This document shows, one piece after another, positions 33,398 to 44,297 of a stretch of DNA of 64,000 nt. Positions within the stretch are counted from its first letter, which is position 1. Every line of letters starts with the position of its first letter. The stretch is from the NCBI GenBank assembly GCA_028877215.1, contig JAPPFJ010000014.1, positions 101,747-165,746 of the forward strand, given 5' to 3'. The notes beneath the pieces were generated by a model. The model worked only from the letters and a program-made list of their open reading frames with translations, did not search any database and was not told the origin of the DNA. The position numbers and the translations under genes are program-made. Origin of the DNA: Gemmatimonadota bacterium (GTDB lineage Bacteria > Latescibacterota > UBA2968 > GCA-2709665).

Positions 33398-34051
33398 ATG
33401 TTTACGGGGATTGTCGAGGAAGTGGGGCAGGTGCGCGCGATTCAGAGGCGGAAGGGGTATCAGCGAACGACGGTGGAAGCGAAGCGTGTGCTGGAGGATG
33501 TCTCAATCGGCGACAGCATGTCCATCGACGGCGCCTGCCACACCGTTGTCGAAGCGGAGCGCCGGGCGTTTTCGTTCGAGTCCGTCTCTGAGACCCTGGA
33601 ACGGACGACCCTTGGAAGGCTGAAAACGGGGGACAGGGTGAATCTGGAACGGTCAATGAAGCTGTCGGATCGCCTGAGCGGCCATCTGGTAGCCGGTCAT
33701 GTGGATGGGATGGGCAGGGTGCTGGAACGCAGGCGTTGGACGGACAACATGGTGTTCCGGATTGGGATGCAGGCCGAACTCGCCGCGTACCTGGCCGACA
33801 AGGGATCGATCGCCGTAGACGGCATCAGTCTGACGATTGTGTCCGCCGGTGCGCGAGACTTTTCAGTGACGGTGATTCCGCATACGATCGAAGCCACGAC
33901 GATCGGCGAACGCCGGGTCGGCGACGCGGTCAATCTGGAGGTCGACCTGGTGGCGCGGTACCTGGAAAGGCTTACCGGACGCACGGAGAACGGGAATCTG
34001 GCGACGTTTCGGAACGTGGGGATTGGAAACGATAGAGAAGGGGTTTCGTGA
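33398..34051 (+). CDS. ribE: Riboflavin synthase alpha chain
   Basis: The 217-aa protein has the two-fold barrel repeat: MFTGIVEEVGQV at the start, GDSMSIDGACHTVV in repeat one, and GSIAVDGISLTIV in repeat two, with SGHLVAGHVDG and HTIEATTIG between and after. It dismutates two lumazines to riboflavin. The ATG at 33398 has AAAGGA 8 nt upstream; a second ATG 9 bp earlier is possible. The order ribD-ribE-ribBA-ribH is the standard one. Confidence 0.96.
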   Translation: MFTGIVEEVGQVRAIQRRKGYQRTTVEAKRVLEDVSIGDSMSIDGACHTVVEAERRAFSFESVSETLERTTLGRLKTGDRVNLERSMKLSDRLSGHLVAGHVDGMGRVLERRRWTDNMVFRIGMQAELAAYLADKGSIAVDGISLTIVSAGARDFSVTVIPHTIEATTIGERRVGDAVNLEVDLVARYLERLTGRTENGNLATFRNVGIGNDREGVS

Positions 34052-34110
34052 GAGTCGCGCAACCTGGACCTGTACATCTTTAACTCATACTTCGCCGGGA
34101 GCGGCACTTC

Positions 34111-35385
34111 ATGTCTGAGGTCGACGACGGATTCCATATCGCGTCCATCGAGGAAGCGCTGGACGACATCCGGGCGGGCAAGCTCGTGATTGTCGTGGAC
34201 GATGAGGACCGTGAAAACGAGGGGGATCTGATCACGGCGGCGGAAAAAGTCACGCCCGAGATCATCAACTTCATGGCCCTTCACGGGCGCGGGCTGGTCT
34301 GCCTGCCGGCAACGCCGGAACGGTTGCAGGAGTTGGAACTGGAGATGATGGTGGGCAAGAATACCGCGTTGCATGGGACCCCTTTCACGGTCAGCATCGA
34401 CGCGGTTGAGGGCACAACGACCGGGATCTCGGCGCAGGATCGTGCGGTTACAATTCAGCGATTTGCGGATCCTGACGCCCGGCCTCCCGATTTTGCCAGA
34501 CCCGGCCACGTCTTTCCTCTATCCGCCCGTCCGGGAGGTGTGTTACGGCGGGCCGGGCACACGGAGGCGACTGTGGACCTGGCGCGGCTCGCGGGTCTCT
34601 ATCCTGCAGGCGTCCTGTGCGAAATCCTGAATCCCGACGGGACGATGGCGCGCCTGCCGCAGCTTGTCGAAATGGCCAGGAAGTTCCGCCTGAGGATCAT
34701 TACCATCCGCGATCTGATTGCGTACCGGCGCCGCTCGGAAAAGCTGGTCGAGTGTCTGGAGACGGTCCGCCTCCCCACCCGGTTCGGGGAGTTCAAGCTT
34801 CATCTCTACGATAGCGAAGTCGACAGGCGGGATCATGTGGCGCTGACCAAGGGAACGCTGACAGCGGAAGATCCGGTATTGGTGCGGATGCACTCCGAGT
34901 GTCTCACGGGCGACGCATTCGGGTCGCTGAGGTGCGACTGCTGCACGAATCTGCATTCGGCGATCGAAATGATCGAGCGGGAGGGTCGTGGCGCCGTTGT
35001 CTACATGCGTCAGGAGGGTCGCGGCATCGGCTTGCGCGCAAAGATCAATGCATACCAGCTTCAGGAAGAAGGCTACGATACGGTAGAGGCGAATCTGAAG
35101 CTCGGATTCAAGATGGACGAGCGGGATTACGGCATCGGCGCGCAGATTCTGTTGGACCTTGGCGTCAGGAAAGCCCGGTTGATCACCAACAACCCCGCCA
35201 AGCGCGTGGGGCTGGAGGCTTACGGGATCGAAATCGTGGAGCGGGTCCCCGTCAAGATTGTATCGACGCCGTGGAATGTCCGGTATCTGCGTACCAAACA
35301 GAAGAAGATGGGACACATATTTGACGAAGAGGATCTGAAGTTGGCCGATGGCTCCCCGGAGGAAACGTATGGCCAGAACGATTGA
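34111..35385 (+). CDS. ribBA: Bifunctional DHBP synthase / GTP cyclohydrolase II
   Basis: The 424-aa fusion has the DHBP synthase domain (residues 1-210; [12 protein letters not shown], the [14 protein letters not shown] loop) and the GTP cyclohydrolase II domain (about 212-410; zinc cysteines in [33 protein letters not shown]). It feeds both branches of riboflavin synthesis. It overlaps ribH by 17 bp. Confidence 0.97.
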   Translation: MSEVDDGFHIASIEEALDDIRAGKLVIVVDDEDRENEGDLITAAEKVTPEIINFMALHGRGLVCLPATPERLQELELEMMVGKNTALHGTPFTVSIDAVEGTTTGISAQDRAVTIQRFADPDARPPDFARPGHVFPLSARPGGVLRRAGHTEATVDLARLAGLYPAGVLCEILNPDGTMARLPQLVEMARKFRLRIITIRDLIAYRRRSEKLVECLETVRLPTRFGEFKLHLYDSEVDRRDHVALTKGTLTAEDPVLVRMHSECLTGDAFGSLRCDCCTNLHSAIEMIEREGRGAVVYMRQEGRGIGLRAKINAYQLQEEGYDTVEANLKLGFKMDERDYGIGAQILLDLGVRKARLITNNPAKRVGLEAYGIEIVERVPVKIVSTPWNVRYLRTKQKKMGHIFDEEDLKLADGSPEETYGQND

Positions 35386-35848
35386 AGGTGGATTGCGCGC
35401 GGATGGCAAACGATTCGGCATTGTGGTGAGTCGATTCAACAGCCTGGTCAGCAAGCAGTTGCTGGAAGGCGCCGAGGATTGTCTGAGACGACATGGAGGC
35501 GAACCGGAAGATGTCGACGTGGTCCGGGTTCCGGGTTCGTTCGAGATTCCACTGGTGGCCGGGAAGATGGCGCGTAGCGGACGTTACGACGCGGTGATCT
35601 GTCTGGGCGCCGTGATTCGCGGGAGTACTCCCCACTTCGATTACGTGGCCAACGAGGTCTCCAGGGGGATTGCATCGGTCGGGCTGGAGTCGGGTGTGCC
35701 ATGTCTGTTTGGCGTGTTGACAACCGATACGATCGAACAGGCGATCGAAAGGGCGGGAACCAAGGCCGGCAACAAGGGATGGGAGGTCGCCCTTGCCGCT
35801 GTCGAGATGGTAAACCTGTTGGCATCCTTGAACGAAGAAGACGCATGA
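35369..35848 (+). CDS. ribH: 6,7-dimethyl-8-ribityllumazine synthase
   Basis: The 159-aa protein has [51 protein letters not shown] (catalytic His) and [17 protein letters not shown], all lumazine-synthase hallmarks. The ATG at 35369 lies 6-8 nt after GGAGG inside the end of ribBA. Its stop overlaps the nusB ATG as ATGA. Confidence 0.97.
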   Translation: MARTIEGGLRADGKRFGIVVSRFNSLVSKQLLEGAEDCLRRHGGEPEDVDVVRVPGSFEIPLVAGKMARSGRYDAVICLGAVIRGSTPHFDYVANEVSRGIASVGLESGVPCLFGVLTTDTIEQAIERAGTKAGNKGWEVALAAVEMVNLLASLNEEDA

Positions 35849-36300
35849 CGGGTTCTCGACGAAAAGCCCGTGAAGTTGCGCTGCAGGCGCTGTACTGGAG
35901 CGAGAGTTCGGGAGACCCCGTACAACGGACGCTCGATGCCGTGGCGCTTCGCGCAGGGCTGACGGAGGACGCCGCCGAATTCGCGCATGCGCTTGGTCGG
36001 GAGACCTGGTTGCGCAAAGAGGAACTGAACGGCCTGATAGAGGGGATTTCCAGAAACTGGGCACTGGATCGCATCTCGAGGATCGACCGGATCCTGCTGT
36101 GGATGGCGCTTACGGAAATGCTCGCATTCGACAATATTCCGGTCAAGGTATCGATGAACGAAGCGATTGAACTCGCAAAGCGGTACAGCGTGGAGAAGGC
36201 GCCTACGTTCATCAACGGAATCCTGGATACGCTGGTCAGGCAGAAGGGAGTCATCGAAAAACCGGTGGATTGTCGATTATCGGTGGATAACAGCTTATGA
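35845..36300 (+). CDS. nusB: Transcription antitermination factor NusB
   Basis: The 151-aa helical protein shows [16 protein letters not shown] at the start, a central [39 protein letters not shown] region (split here over two motifs) and [11 protein letters not shown], the conserved NusB C-terminal helix. It binds boxA RNA with S10 in rRNA antitermination. The ribH-nusB order is widely conserved. Start and stop both overlap neighbours by ATGA. Confidence 0.95.
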   Translation: MTGSRRKAREVALQALYWSESSGDPVQRTLDAVALRAGLTEDAAEFAHALGRETWLRKEELNGLIEGISRNWALDRISRIDRILLWMALTEMLAFDNIPVKVSMNEAIELAKRYSVEKAPTFINGILDTLVRQKGVIEKPVDCRLSVDNSL

Positions 36301-39300
36301 TGGGCGTGATCAAAAAAGTCTTCGGGACCAAGTACGATCGGGATTTGAAGAAACTCTGGCCGACGGTCGAGAGAATCAACGGGCATTGCGAGTCTTACGC
36401 TCCCCTTTCCGAAGCGAGCCTGCGCGGCAAGACGGCCGAATTCAAGCAGAGGCTGCGGGACGCGACGGCAGAATACACGGTACAGCTCGAGGGGATGCGG
36501 GAGGAGTTGAAGAGCGAGGAGGAAATCGATCGCTCTTCGCTGCTGGACGAAATCTCGGAACTGGAGGGTGAAGTCAGGGAACTCGAGGCGGAAGCTCTGG
36601 AGGAAATCTTGCCGGAGGCATACGCGGTCTACAAAGAGGTTTGCCGCCGGTTCAAAACAGACGGGAAACAGTGGGAGCGCGCCGGTGAGTCCATTGTCTG
36701 GGATATGGTGCCTTACGACGTACAGCTGCTCGGCGGTATCGTGCTTCACCAGGGAAAAATAGCCGAGATGGCCACCGGCGAGGGCAAGACGCTCGTCGCG
36801 GGAATGCCGCTTTATCTGAACGGATTGACGGGACGGGGCGTACATCTCGTTACGGTGAACTCCTATCTCGCAAAACGAGACGCCATGTGGCTGGGGCCCG
36901 TCTATCTCTTTCTCGGGATGAGCGTGGGTATCATCCAGGACCGGTCCATGGAGGCGGACGCGTATCTCATGGAGGAGGATGGCGAGGGCGGGTACCGTCT
37001 GCGGCAGTGCGATCATCAGGAAGCCTACAGGGCGGACGTCATCTACGGAACGAAGGACCAGTTCGGGTTCGATTATCTCTACGACAATATGGCGGTACGC
37101 CCGGACGACCTGATGCAGCGCGAACACTATTTCGCGATAATCGACGAGGCCGACAGCATATTGATCGACGAAGCAAGGACGCCGCTGATTATTTCAGGAG
37201 CGGTGGCAGAGGCCGACAATCAGCGGTACGATGAGATGCGGCCGCTGGTGGAGCGGCTGGTCCGTGCGCAGACGCGGGTGGTCACCGGAACGCTGAACGA
37301 AGCGGAGGAAATCCTTGAAGAGGACGAATACGAGGCGGGTATCCGGCTGCTTCAGGTTCAACGGGGGATGCCCAAGAACCGGCGGTTCATGAAATTACTC
37401 CAGGAAGAGGGGACCAAACGTCTGATCCAACGGGTTGAGGCCGACTATCTGCGTGACAAACGAATGGGCGAGATTGACGAAGACCTCTACTTCAGCGTGG
37501 ACGAGAAGAGCCACGTAATCGACCTGACCGACAAGGGACGGGTTGAGATCAGCCGGAAGCCGGACGATTTCGTGCTTCAGGACCTGGATGAAGTCCTGCA
37601 CGAAATCGAGGCGGACGATGCGCTTGCGCCGGACGAGAAGGCCAGAGCCCAGGATGACGCCTATCAGGACTACGCCCGGAAGAGCGAGGCGATTCACAGC
37701 GTACAACAGCTTCTGGTCGCCTATACGCTCTATGAGAAGGATGTAAGGTATATCGTGGACGGCGGCCAAGTGATTATCGTCGACGAATTCACGGGTCGTC
37801 CCCAGCCGGGCCGGCGATTTGCGGACGGTTTGCACCAGGCTCTGGAAGCGAAAGAGCGCGTCAAGGTGGAACGGGACACCCAGACGATTGCCACGATTAC
37901 ACTGCAGAATTACTTCCGATTGTACCACAAACTGGCGGGGATGACGGGAACTGCCGAAACCGAGGCGGCGGAACTGTTTCAGATCTACAAGCTGGACGTC
38001 GTGGTGATGCCTACGAACGAACCTGTGCGGCGGATCGATTCGGAAGACCTGATCTTCAGAACCAAACGGGAGAAGTATAACGCCATCGTGGACGAGATCG
38101 AGCGGCTGAACGACAGGAGCCTGCCGGTTCTCGTGGGTACCATCAGCGTCGAAATGTCGGAGCTGTTATCCCGCATGTTAAAGCGCAAGGGGATTAAACA
38201 CTCGGTGCTCAACGCACGTCACAACCAGCAGGAAGCCCAGATCGTTGCCAGAGCCGGACAGCCGGGCGCCGTGACCATTGCCACCAATATGGCGGGTCGA
38301 GGTACGGATATCAAACTGGGCGATGGCGTGGTCAAGGCGCCGCAAGACCATCAATGCGCGCTGATACCCGGAACCAACGGTGGTCATCCGGTGTGCCCGC
38401 ACCTGGAAGAATACGGTTGCCGGGATGAGGTTCCTTGCGGACTGCATATCATCGGTACAGAGCGGCACGAGGCAAGACGGATAGACCGGCAGCTTCGTGG
38501 ACGGGCCGGCCGGCAGGGCGACCCTGGGAATTCACGGTTTTTCATCTCACTGGAAGACGATCTCATGCGGCTCTTCGGCTCCGAGCGGATTGCCCGGATC
38601 ATGGACCGGCTGGGCGCCGAAGACGGCGAGGTGATCGAGCACCGGATGGTGACCCGATCCATCGAGCGGGCGCAGAAGCGCGTGGAAGCCCGGAATTTCG
38701 AGGTGCGGAAACATCTCCTGGAATACGACGACGTGATGAACCAGCAGCGGGAGGTCGTCTACGACCGGCGCCGCCACGCGCTGGAACAGCACAATATCTA
38801 CGAGCAGATCGAGGAAGAGATGGAGGAGGTGGTAAACGCTTCGTTCGAGAGCCACCTTCCCGAAGAAGGCACCCAGGAGGACTGGAATCTGGACGGGCTC
38901 TATCGCGAACTGCGCCAGATCTTCCTTCAGGTCCCGGAAGTGCCCCCGGAGGCGCTGCCCGAACTGAAAGAGGATGGATTCCGGCATGAGTTGTTCGATG
39001 GAATCCGGTCAGCGTACAGGCGCCGGGAAGGCCTGATCGGCGCGGGAAGGATGCGGGACATCGAGCGAATGGTCTATCTGGGGGTGACCGATGAGAAGTG
39101 GAAGGACCACCTCAGGGAGATGGACGACCTCAAGGAAGGCATCGGCCTGCGGGGATACGGACAAAAGGACCCGCTGATCGAGTACAAGCGTGAAGGATTT
39201 CAGATGTTCGTCGATCTCCTTGACGAGATCAACCGTGAAACGTTGAAGACCCTTTTTCGCATTCCGGTCGAAGAGGAACTGACAAGCCCCCGAGGTCGGC

Positions 39301-39527
39301 AGCCACAGCGGGTCTCGCTCACGCATCAGGATGCCACCGGCATGGGATTCGCCCCAGGCGTCGAGGCGTCGCCGCTGTCGGATACCGTCGCCGCCACTTC
39401 GGAAGGGGGTCAGCCCAGGCAGCGTCCGGTTCGGGTGCAGAAGGTGGGCAGAAACGACCCGTGTCCGTGCGGAAGCGGAAAAAAATATAAGAAATGTCAC
39501 GGTCAGGCGGGTCGGGTTCCGGCGTGA
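36297..39527 (+). CDS. secA: Protein translocase ATPase SecA
   Basis: The 1076-aa motor has Walker [10 protein letters not shown] (about residue 158), the [14 protein letters not shown] motif II, a long preprotein cross-linking region with extra acidic inserts (about 320-470), [34 protein letters not shown] and a C-terminal zinc tail [17 protein letters not shown]. It drives Sec export with SecYEG. It is about 170 residues longer than E. coli SecA, as in FCB-type bacteria. It is coupled to nusB by ATGA. Confidence 0.98.
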   Translation: MMGVIKKVFGTKYDRDLKKLWPTVERINGHCESYAPLSEASLRGKTAEFKQRLRDATAEYTVQLEGMREELKSEEEIDRSSLLDEISELEGEVRELEAEALEEILPEAYAVYKEVCRRFKTDGKQWERAGESIVWDMVPYDVQLLGGIVLHQGKIAEMATGEGKTLVAGMPLYLNGLTGRGVHLVTVNSYLAKRDAMWLGPVYLFLGMSVGIIQDRSMEADAYLMEEDGEGGYRLRQCDHQEAYRADVIYGTKDQFGFDYLYDNMAVRPDDLMQREHYFAIIDEADSILIDEARTPLIISGAVAEADNQRYDEMRPLVERLVRAQTRVVTGTLNEAEEILEEDEYEAGIRLLQVQRGMPKNRRFMKLLQEEGTKRLIQRVEADYLRDKRMGEIDEDLYFSVDEKSHVIDLTDKGRVEISRKPDDFVLQDLDEVLHEIEADDALAPDEKARAQDDAYQDYARKSEAIHSVQQLLVAYTLYEKDVRYIVDGGQVIIVDEFTGRPQPGRRFADGLHQALEAKERVKVERDTQTIATITLQNYFRLYHKLAGMTGTAETEAAELFQIYKLDVVVMPTNEPVRRIDSEDLIFRTKREKYNAIVDEIERLNDRSLPVLVGTISVEMSELLSRMLKRKGIKHSVLNARHNQQEAQIVARAGQPGAVTIATNMAGRGTDIKLGDGVVKAPQDHQCALIPGTNGGHPVCPHLEEYGCRDEVPCGLHIIGTERHEARRIDRQLRGRAGRQGDPGNSRFFISLEDDLMRLFGSERIARIMDRLGAEDGEVIEHRMVTRSIERAQKRVEARNFEVRKHLLEYDDVMNQQREVVYDRRRHALEQHNIYEQIEEEMEEVVNASFESHLPEEGTQEDWNLDGLYRELRQIFLQVPEVPPEALPELKEDGFRHELFDGIRSAYRRREGLIGAGRMRDIERMVYLGVTDEKWKDHLREMDDLKEGIGLRGYGQKDPLIEYKREGFQMFVDLLDEINRETLKTLFRIPVEEELTSPRGRQPQRVSLTHQDATGMGFAPGVEASPLSDTVAATSEGGQPRQRPVRVQKVGRNDPCPCGSGKKYKKCHGQAGRVPA

Positions 39528-39600
39528 ACCGCCACACCGGTCGGGTCAGCTCCGTTCAATGCGAGACCCGGCCAATACAACGCAAAGGAGCTATCAGGCG

Positions 39601-40077
39601 ATGAAATCCCGAGACGACCTGTTGAGTGAGGCCCGCGGCGTGATTCCGGAGATGAGCGTGCAGGAGGTTCACAATCATCTGGAAAGCGGAGCGAGCCCGG
39701 TCCTGCTGGATGTGCGCGAAATGGATGAATGGGAGTCGGGTCATCTGCGGGGAGCGGTTCACATTCCGCGGGGCCGTCTCGAAGCTGAGGCTGAATCCTC
39801 CATTCCGGACAAGTCCCGGGAAGTGGTGGTGTATTGCGCCGGCGGAGTGCGTTCGCTTCTGGCTGCGGATGCGTTGAAGGAATTGGGTTATGTGCGGTTG
39901 ATTTCGATGGCCGGCGGGTACGAAGACTGGGCGGACGCCGGCCTGCCGTCAGAACAGCCGCCGACGCCTGAAGAAGCTGACCATCTGGATCGTCCCGAAC
40001 TCTTGGAGGCTGAAATAGAGCACCTGGAGAATCGGATCACGCGGAAGAAACAGCAACTGAAGCGTTCGAAACAATAG
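39601..40077 (+). CDS. Rhodanese-like domain protein
   Basis: The 158-aa protein holds one rhodanese domain (about residues 18-120) with LLDVREMDEWESGHLRGAVHIP and an active-site loop CAGGVRS (Cys about residue 80), then GGYEDWADAGLP. A C-terminal coiled coil (about 128-158) is rich in Glu, Lys and Gln. It may transfer sulfur or bind sulfane. The ATG at 39601 is 10 nt after AAAGGAG; the longer frame upstream is not conserved. A strong terminator follows. Confidence 0.88.
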   Translation: MKSRDDLLSEARGVIPEMSVQEVHNHLESGASPVLLDVREMDEWESGHLRGAVHIPRGRLEAEAESSIPDKSREVVVYCAGGVRSLLAADALKELGYVRLISMAGGYEDWADAGLPSEQPPTPEEADHLDRPELLEAEIEHLENRITRKKQQLKRSKQ

Positions 40078-40126
40078 CCAATTGTCGCGGACGGAACACG
40101 GGTCGACGCTGTTTATATAGCCGGAG

Positions 40127-40155
40127 GCGCATTACGATTCGTAATGCGCTTTTTT
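40127..40155 (+). terminator. Intrinsic terminator after the rhodanese gene
   Basis: An 11-bp near-palindromic stem (GCGCATTACGA/TCGTAATGCGC, 40127-40149) is followed by six T (40150-40155). It isolates the groESL operon from the upstream genes. Confidence 0.9.
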
Positions 40156-40176
40156 GTCGAGTGCCGGAATTTGTCC

Positions 40177-40205
40177 TTGCGCCGGGAAGCCAAAGCTTTT
40201 ATATT
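40177..40205 (+). promoter_or_regulatory. groESL promoter
   Basis: TTGCGC (40177-40182), 17-bp spacer, TATATT (40200-40205). The predicted start near 40212 falls at the edge of the CIRCE operator, the usual arrangement. Confidence 0.65.
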
Positions 40206-40212
40206 GATCCCG

Positions 40213-40239
40213 TTAGCACTCGATTACAATGAGTGCTAA
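40213..40239 (+). promoter_or_regulatory. CIRCE operator (HrcA binding site)
   Basis: TTAGCACTC (40213-40221), 9-bp spacer, GAGTGCTAA (40231-40239): a perfect match to the CIRCE consensus. It predicts heat-shock control of groES-groEL by HrcA repressor, whose gene is not in the window. Confidence 0.97.
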
Positions 40240-40305
40240 TTGTCAGAAAAAATATTTATTATTTAACGGGTTAACTTAGAATCCATTCTTTCGAAGGAGG
40301 GGCTT

Positions 40306-40596
40306 ATGACGGTGAAGCCTCTGGCCGACCGGGTTCTTCTCCGGCGGATTGAAGCCGACGATCAGGTCCATGGCGGCATCATCATTCCCGATACCGCCAA
40401 AGAAAAACCTCTGGAAGCCGAAGTCATCGCGGTGGGGCCCGGGAAAGTCAACGACAAGACGGGCGATCCCGTACCGGTGTCTGTAAACGCGGGCAACCGC
40501 GTTCTGATCGGTCAGTATGCAGGGACAGAGGTCGAGGTCGATGGAGACGAACTGGTGATCGCTTCTGAAGACGACATTCTGGGTATTCTCGAATAA
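40306..40596 (+). CDS. groES: Co-chaperonin GroES
   Basis: The 96-aa protein has VKPLADRVLLRRIEAD, the mobile loop GGIIIPDTAKEKP and VLIGQYAGTEVEVDGDELVI. It caps GroEL. AAGGAGG lies 5-11 nt before the ATG. It is the first gene after the CIRCE element. Confidence 0.97.
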   Translation: MTVKPLADRVLLRRIEADDQVHGGIIIPDTAKEKPLEAEVIAVGPGKVNDKTGDPVPVSVNAGNRVLIGQYAGTEVEVDGDELVIASEDDILGILE

Positions 40597-40629
40597 GAGA
40601 TACAGTATAGTTGGAAGTCGCGATTCAAT

Positions 40630-40695
40630 CCCGTTGAAGGGATGGGCGATAGCGAACCGGAAACATCGCCCGTGGATCCGGTTCCAACGGGTTTT
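40630..40695 (+). promoter_or_regulatory. Structured groES-groEL spacer with terminator-like hairpin
   Basis: The 128-bp spacer contains CCCGTTG (40630-40636) paired with CAACGGG (40685-40691), directly followed by TTTTC. Inside, two mutually exclusive stems can form: GAACCGGA/TCCGGTTC and GGGCGAT/ATCGCCC. This could set the groEL to groES ratio by partial termination or RNA processing. It is read from the sequence; the effect is inferred. Confidence 0.5.
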
Positions 40696-40724
40696 CTTTC
40701 ACTGGGGTTTACAGGAGGACAATT

Positions 40725-42353
40725 ATGCCAGCCAAGCAATTGAGCTACGGTATAGACGCCCGGTCAAAGGTTCTGGACGGCGTGGACATTCTGAGCAAGG
40801 CAGTCAAGGCGACACTGGGACCGCGCGGGCGAAATGTCGTTCTGGGCAAGAAATGGGGTTCGCCCACGGTAACCAAAGACGGGGTAACGGTGGCCAAGGA
40901 GATTGAGCTGCCCGATCCGTATGAGAATATGGGCGCTCAGATGGTGAAGGAGGTCGCCTCCAAGACCTCCGACGTGGCGGGCGACGGCACGACCACCGCA
41001 ACGGTGCTGGCGGAGGCCATCTACCGCGAAGGCCTGAAGAATGTGACCGCCGGCGCCAATCCCATGGATATCAAGCGCGGCATCGATCAGGGTGTGTCCG
41101 CCGTGACCGCGGCTCTGAAGAATCAGTCACAGGAGGTCACGGGCCGTAAGGAGATCGCACAGGTTGCGTCAATCTCGGCCAACAACGACAGCGGGATTGG
41201 CGATATAATCGCTGATTCCATGGAAAAGGTGGGTAAAGACGGCACCATTACGGTCGAGGAGGCCAAGTCGATCGAGACGACGCTCGACGTTGTGGAAGGC
41301 ATGCAGTTCGACCGGGGATATATTTCACCGTACTTCGTGACCGACCAGGACGACATGGAAGCGAATCTGGAAGATGCCTACCTCCTCATCCACGAGAAAA
41401 AACTGTCCAACATGAAGGATCTGCTTCCCTTGTTGGAGAAAACGGCGCAGACGGGAAAGGCGCTGCTGGTGATCGCCGAAGACGTTGAGGGTGAGGCGCT
41501 GGCGACCTTTGTCGTAAACAAGGTCCGGGGGACCATTAAAGCGGCGGCGGTGAAAGCTCCCGGATACGGAGACCGCCGGAAGGAGATGCTTGAGGATATC
41601 GCCATTCTCACAGGCGGTAGAGTGATTTCGGAAGATCTGGGCATAAAACTGGAGAATATCCAACTCGACGACCTTGGGCAGGCCAAGCGGATCGTCATCG
41701 ACAAGGACAACACGACAATCGTGGAAGGCGCCGGCGCGACCGACGACATACAGGGGCGTGTCAGCCAGATCCGCATGCAGATCGAGGAAACGACCTCGGA
41801 TTACGACAGAGAGAAACTCCAGGAGCGACTCGCAAAGCTGGCCGGCGGGGTGGCCGTGGTGAACGTCGGCGCCGCGACCGAAACCGAAATGAAGGAGAAG
41901 AAGGCGAGGGTGGAAGATGCCCTGCACGCGACCCGGGCGGCCGTGGAGGAAGGCATCGTTCCTGGCGGCGGCGTTGCCCTCGTGCGGTGTATGTCGTCGC
42001 TGGATACGGTGCGCAGCCGGGTTCGTGGAGATCAGAAAACGGGCGTGGACCTTTTGAACAAGGCGCTGGAGGCACCGCTCAGGAAAATTGCCGATAACGC
42101 GGGTCACGAAGGCAGCCTCGTCGTGCAGCGGGTTAAGGAGGGAGATGGCGCCTTCGGATTCAACGCGCTCACCGAAACCTACGAAGACCTGATCGAATCC
42201 GGCGTGGCGGATCCCACCAAGGTCGTGCGTTCCGCGGTTGAGAATGCGGCCAGCATCGCCGGGCTTCTGCTGACAACGGAGACGCTGGTAACGGAAGTTC
42301 CGGAAGAAGAAAAAGAGCCCCAGGGTCACGGCCACGGTCACGATCATTATTAG
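40725..42353 (+). CDS. groEL: Chaperonin GroEL
   Basis: The 542-aa chaperonin has [14 protein letters not shown], the ATP-binding [16 protein letters not shown] and [11 protein letters not shown], and [14 protein letters not shown]. The C-terminal tail reads [12 protein letters not shown], a His/Gly-rich end in place of the common GGM repeat. A His-rich tail may bind metal. AGGAGG precedes the ATG. Confidence 0.98.
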   Translation: MPAKQLSYGIDARSKVLDGVDILSKAVKATLGPRGRNVVLGKKWGSPTVTKDGVTVAKEIELPDPYENMGAQMVKEVASKTSDVAGDGTTTATVLAEAIYREGLKNVTAGANPMDIKRGIDQGVSAVTAALKNQSQEVTGRKEIAQVASISANNDSGIGDIIADSMEKVGKDGTITVEEAKSIETTLDVVEGMQFDRGYISPYFVTDQDDMEANLEDAYLLIHEKKLSNMKDLLPLLEKTAQTGKALLVIAEDVEGEALATFVVNKVRGTIKAAAVKAPGYGDRRKEMLEDIAILTGGRVISEDLGIKLENIQLDDLGQAKRIVIDKDNTTIVEGAGATDDIQGRVSQIRMQIEETTSDYDREKLQERLAKLAGGVAVVNVGAATETEMKEKKARVEDALHATRAAVEEGIVPGGGVALVRCMSSLDTVRSRVRGDQKTGVDLLNKALEAPLRKIADNAGHEGSLVVQRVKEGDGAFGFNALTETYEDLIESGVADPTKVVRSAVENAASIAGLLLTTETLVTEVPEEEKEPQGHGHGHDHY

Positions 42354-42379
42354 TGGCCGTTACATCGGGCAGTTGTTCG

Positions 42380-42409
42380 AAGGTCGGCCGATAATGGCCG
42401 GCCTTTTTT
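42380..42409 (+). terminator. Intrinsic terminator after groEL
   Basis: AAGGTCGGCC (42380-42389) pairs with GGCCGGCCTT (42396-42405) with one G-U, followed by a T-run to 42409. Confidence 0.9.
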
Positions 42410-42540
42410 CGTCTGGTAAATCATCATCATATTGGCTTATATTAGTGCGTCGCCCTGATGTCTTCGGGCAGGTTCAATGTTGAGGCGGATTGGAGATGAA
42501 GCGGCCTGTAATGCGTCGTCTTCGACTCGAAGGGAGGTAT

Positions 42541-43578
42541 ATGGACGTTATTCTGGATTCCCCATCCGAGGAGAACGATCAACCCGTATCCGAAGCCCCG
42601 GACGGGGAGAAGAAGGAAGAAGCGAGGGATTCCGAAAAGCGCGTGGTGTCGCGGCGGCCCGCCAGGCGAACCCGGGCCGGCAGTAAGAAACCCGCAAGGA
42701 CAACCCGAAGCCGGGCCGCATCGGTGGATGAGAAGAAGGAGAAGCCCGAAGCCGACGCCCCGGAAGATGTAGATGAGTCAGAGGGGAAAACAGCTGAGGT
42801 CCCGGAGAAGCGCGTGGTGTCGCGACGGCCCGCGAAACGGTCGAGGGCATCGACAAAGTCCGGGAAGCGCACGACACGCGCGAAAGCGGGAGACAAGCAG
42901 CAGAATCAAACCGAAAATGAGGCTGAAGAAGCCGAGGTACCGTCGGAAACTGCTGCTACGGGAGCTGAGTCTCCTGAATCGGCCAACGACAGTGAATCCG
43001 CTGCGGAGCCTGCAGCGGAGACAACGACTTCACCACCCGATTCTGCAGCGGCCGCGTCCCCGGAAGCCGCGGCTGACAGGACGCAGGAGTCTCCCGCCAA
43101 AGGCGCTTCACAGGAACACCGTCGAACGAGAAGGCGCCGTCAGCCCCGCCGCCAGAACGACGGCGGAGGAGGCGCTGAAAACCGGGAGCGGGCTGAGCGG
43201 GTCCCTCAGTCCGTCATGGAAATCCTGACAGACACCTGGACCGAAGATAAAGCCCGCAAATATCTGAGCGACGGTTTTCTGGCGACGCTTTCCACCCCGC
43301 TGGTCAGTCGGAAAAAGGTCGAGGAAATTGACGAGGAAGCGTTGCGGGATCGCCTGAAGGTGGTTCGCCGCGTGCTGGCCGACGAGTGTATGGTCGAGGA
43401 CGATGCATCGGATCTCATCCTGCTCGATATGGTAATAAACGCGCTGGCGGACAGACTCGAGGTCTATCGGTTGACGTCCCGAGACGCCAGTCCCGAGAAA
43501 CTCGTTCACATACTCCAGCTCCGATACAATGCGGACCGGCGTCTCATCGACACCGTGACCGCGCTGAAGAACGCCTAG
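42541..43578 (+). CDS. Basic low-complexity protein with C-terminal helical domain, function unknown
   Basis: The 345-aa product (ATG 42541, behind GGGAGG) has an N-terminal disordered region rich in Lys, Arg, Glu, Ala. Two copies of a basic motif starting KRVVSRRPA (about residues 33 and 89) each run about 26 residues. An acidic Ala/Glu/Ser stretch (about 125-185) and an RRTRRRRQPRR patch (about 193-203) follow. The last 125 residues are mostly helical and ordered (VMEILTDTWTEDKARKYLSDGF onward). The basic repeats suggest binding of nucleic acid or another polyanion; this is inference. It overlaps queC tail to tail by 4 bp. Confidence 0.7.
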   Translation: MDVILDSPSEENDQPVSEAPDGEKKEEARDSEKRVVSRRPARRTRAGSKKPARTTRSRAASVDEKKEKPEADAPEDVDESEGKTAEVPEKRVVSRRPAKRSRASTKSGKRTTRAKAGDKQQNQTENEAEEAEVPSETAATGAESPESANDSESAAEPAAETTTSPPDSAAAASPEAAADRTQESPAKGASQEHRRTRRRRQPRRQNDGGGGAENRERAERVPQSVMEILTDTWTEDKARKYLSDGFLATLSTPLVSRKKVEEIDEEALRDRLKVVRRVLADECMVEDDASDLILLDMVINALADRLEVYRLTSRDASPEKLVHILQLRYNADRRLIDTVTALKNA

Positions 43579-44276
43579 ACAATCCGGGACGTCGTCCAGT
43601 CGACGTCAATTTCGTAAGCCAGAGGATCGACGGTGCGATTGGCCCGAAAGGCATTGATACGTTCCACGCAAGCGTCGCACCGTCCACAGGCGGGGCGTTT
43701 GCCTTCATAGCAGGTGTGGGTCTTGGCATAGGGCACCCCCAGATTCAGGCCAATGCTCACGATTTCGTCCTTCCATTTCTCCACAAACGGGGTATGAATA
43801 CGGTAGTCGGCCTGGCGCGTGGCGCCCAGGCACAGGGTTTTTTCCAGCATGTCGTAAAACTCGCGGCGACAGTCCCGGTAGATCTGAAAGTCGTCCCTTA
43901 CAGGCGAGATAAAAAGATCCTTGCAACCCCACGTCTCTGCCCAGGCGGCTGCAACCGTGATGAAGAGCATGTTGCGGAAAGGCACGACGGTCAGCGTCTG
44001 CCGCTCCTGTTCCGCCGCGGGAACAGGGCGGCCGATTTCCGTGAGGGGGTTCCCGCCGATCTGCCGGAGGTCGACCTCGAGACAGCGGTGGGAGTTCACA
44101 CCCGCCAACCTCGAGAGGCTTGCGCTTGATTCGAGTTCAACTGCGTGGCGCTGGCCATAGTCGATCGAAACGGTGTGGATCTCTGAAATTCCACGGTCTC
44201 GCATCCACCAGAGCAGCGTGGTGGAATCCATCCCTCCGGAGAGCAGTAGCACGGATTTCCGGGGCAGGGCGGTCAT
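43575..44276 (-). CDS. queC: 7-cyano-7-deazaguanine synthase QueC
   Basis: The 233-aa protein has the PP-loop LLLSGGMDSTTLL (residues 8-20), SIDYGQRHAVEL, VPFRNMLFI and the zinc motif CYEGKRPACGRCDACVERINAF (four Cys). It converts CDG to preQ0 with ATP and ammonia. A queD-like gene is at 57273, so the pathway is spread. The start is the ATG at 44274-44276; a longer frame to 44345 enters the acs terminator. Confidence 0.96.
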   Translation of the reverse strand: MTALPRKSVLLLSGGMDSTTLLWWMRDRGISEIHTVSIDYGQRHAVELESSASLSRLAGVNSHRCLEVDLRQIGGNPLTEIGRPVPAAEQERQTLTVVPFRNMLFITVAAAWAETWGCKDLFISPVRDDFQIYRDCRREFYDMLEKTLCLGATRQADYRIHTPFVEKWKDEIVSIGLNLGVPYAKTHTCYEGKRPACGRCDACVERINAFRANRTVDPLAYEIDVDWTTSRIV

Positions 44277-44297
44277 AGGGCGGGACCTTTTCCAAAC

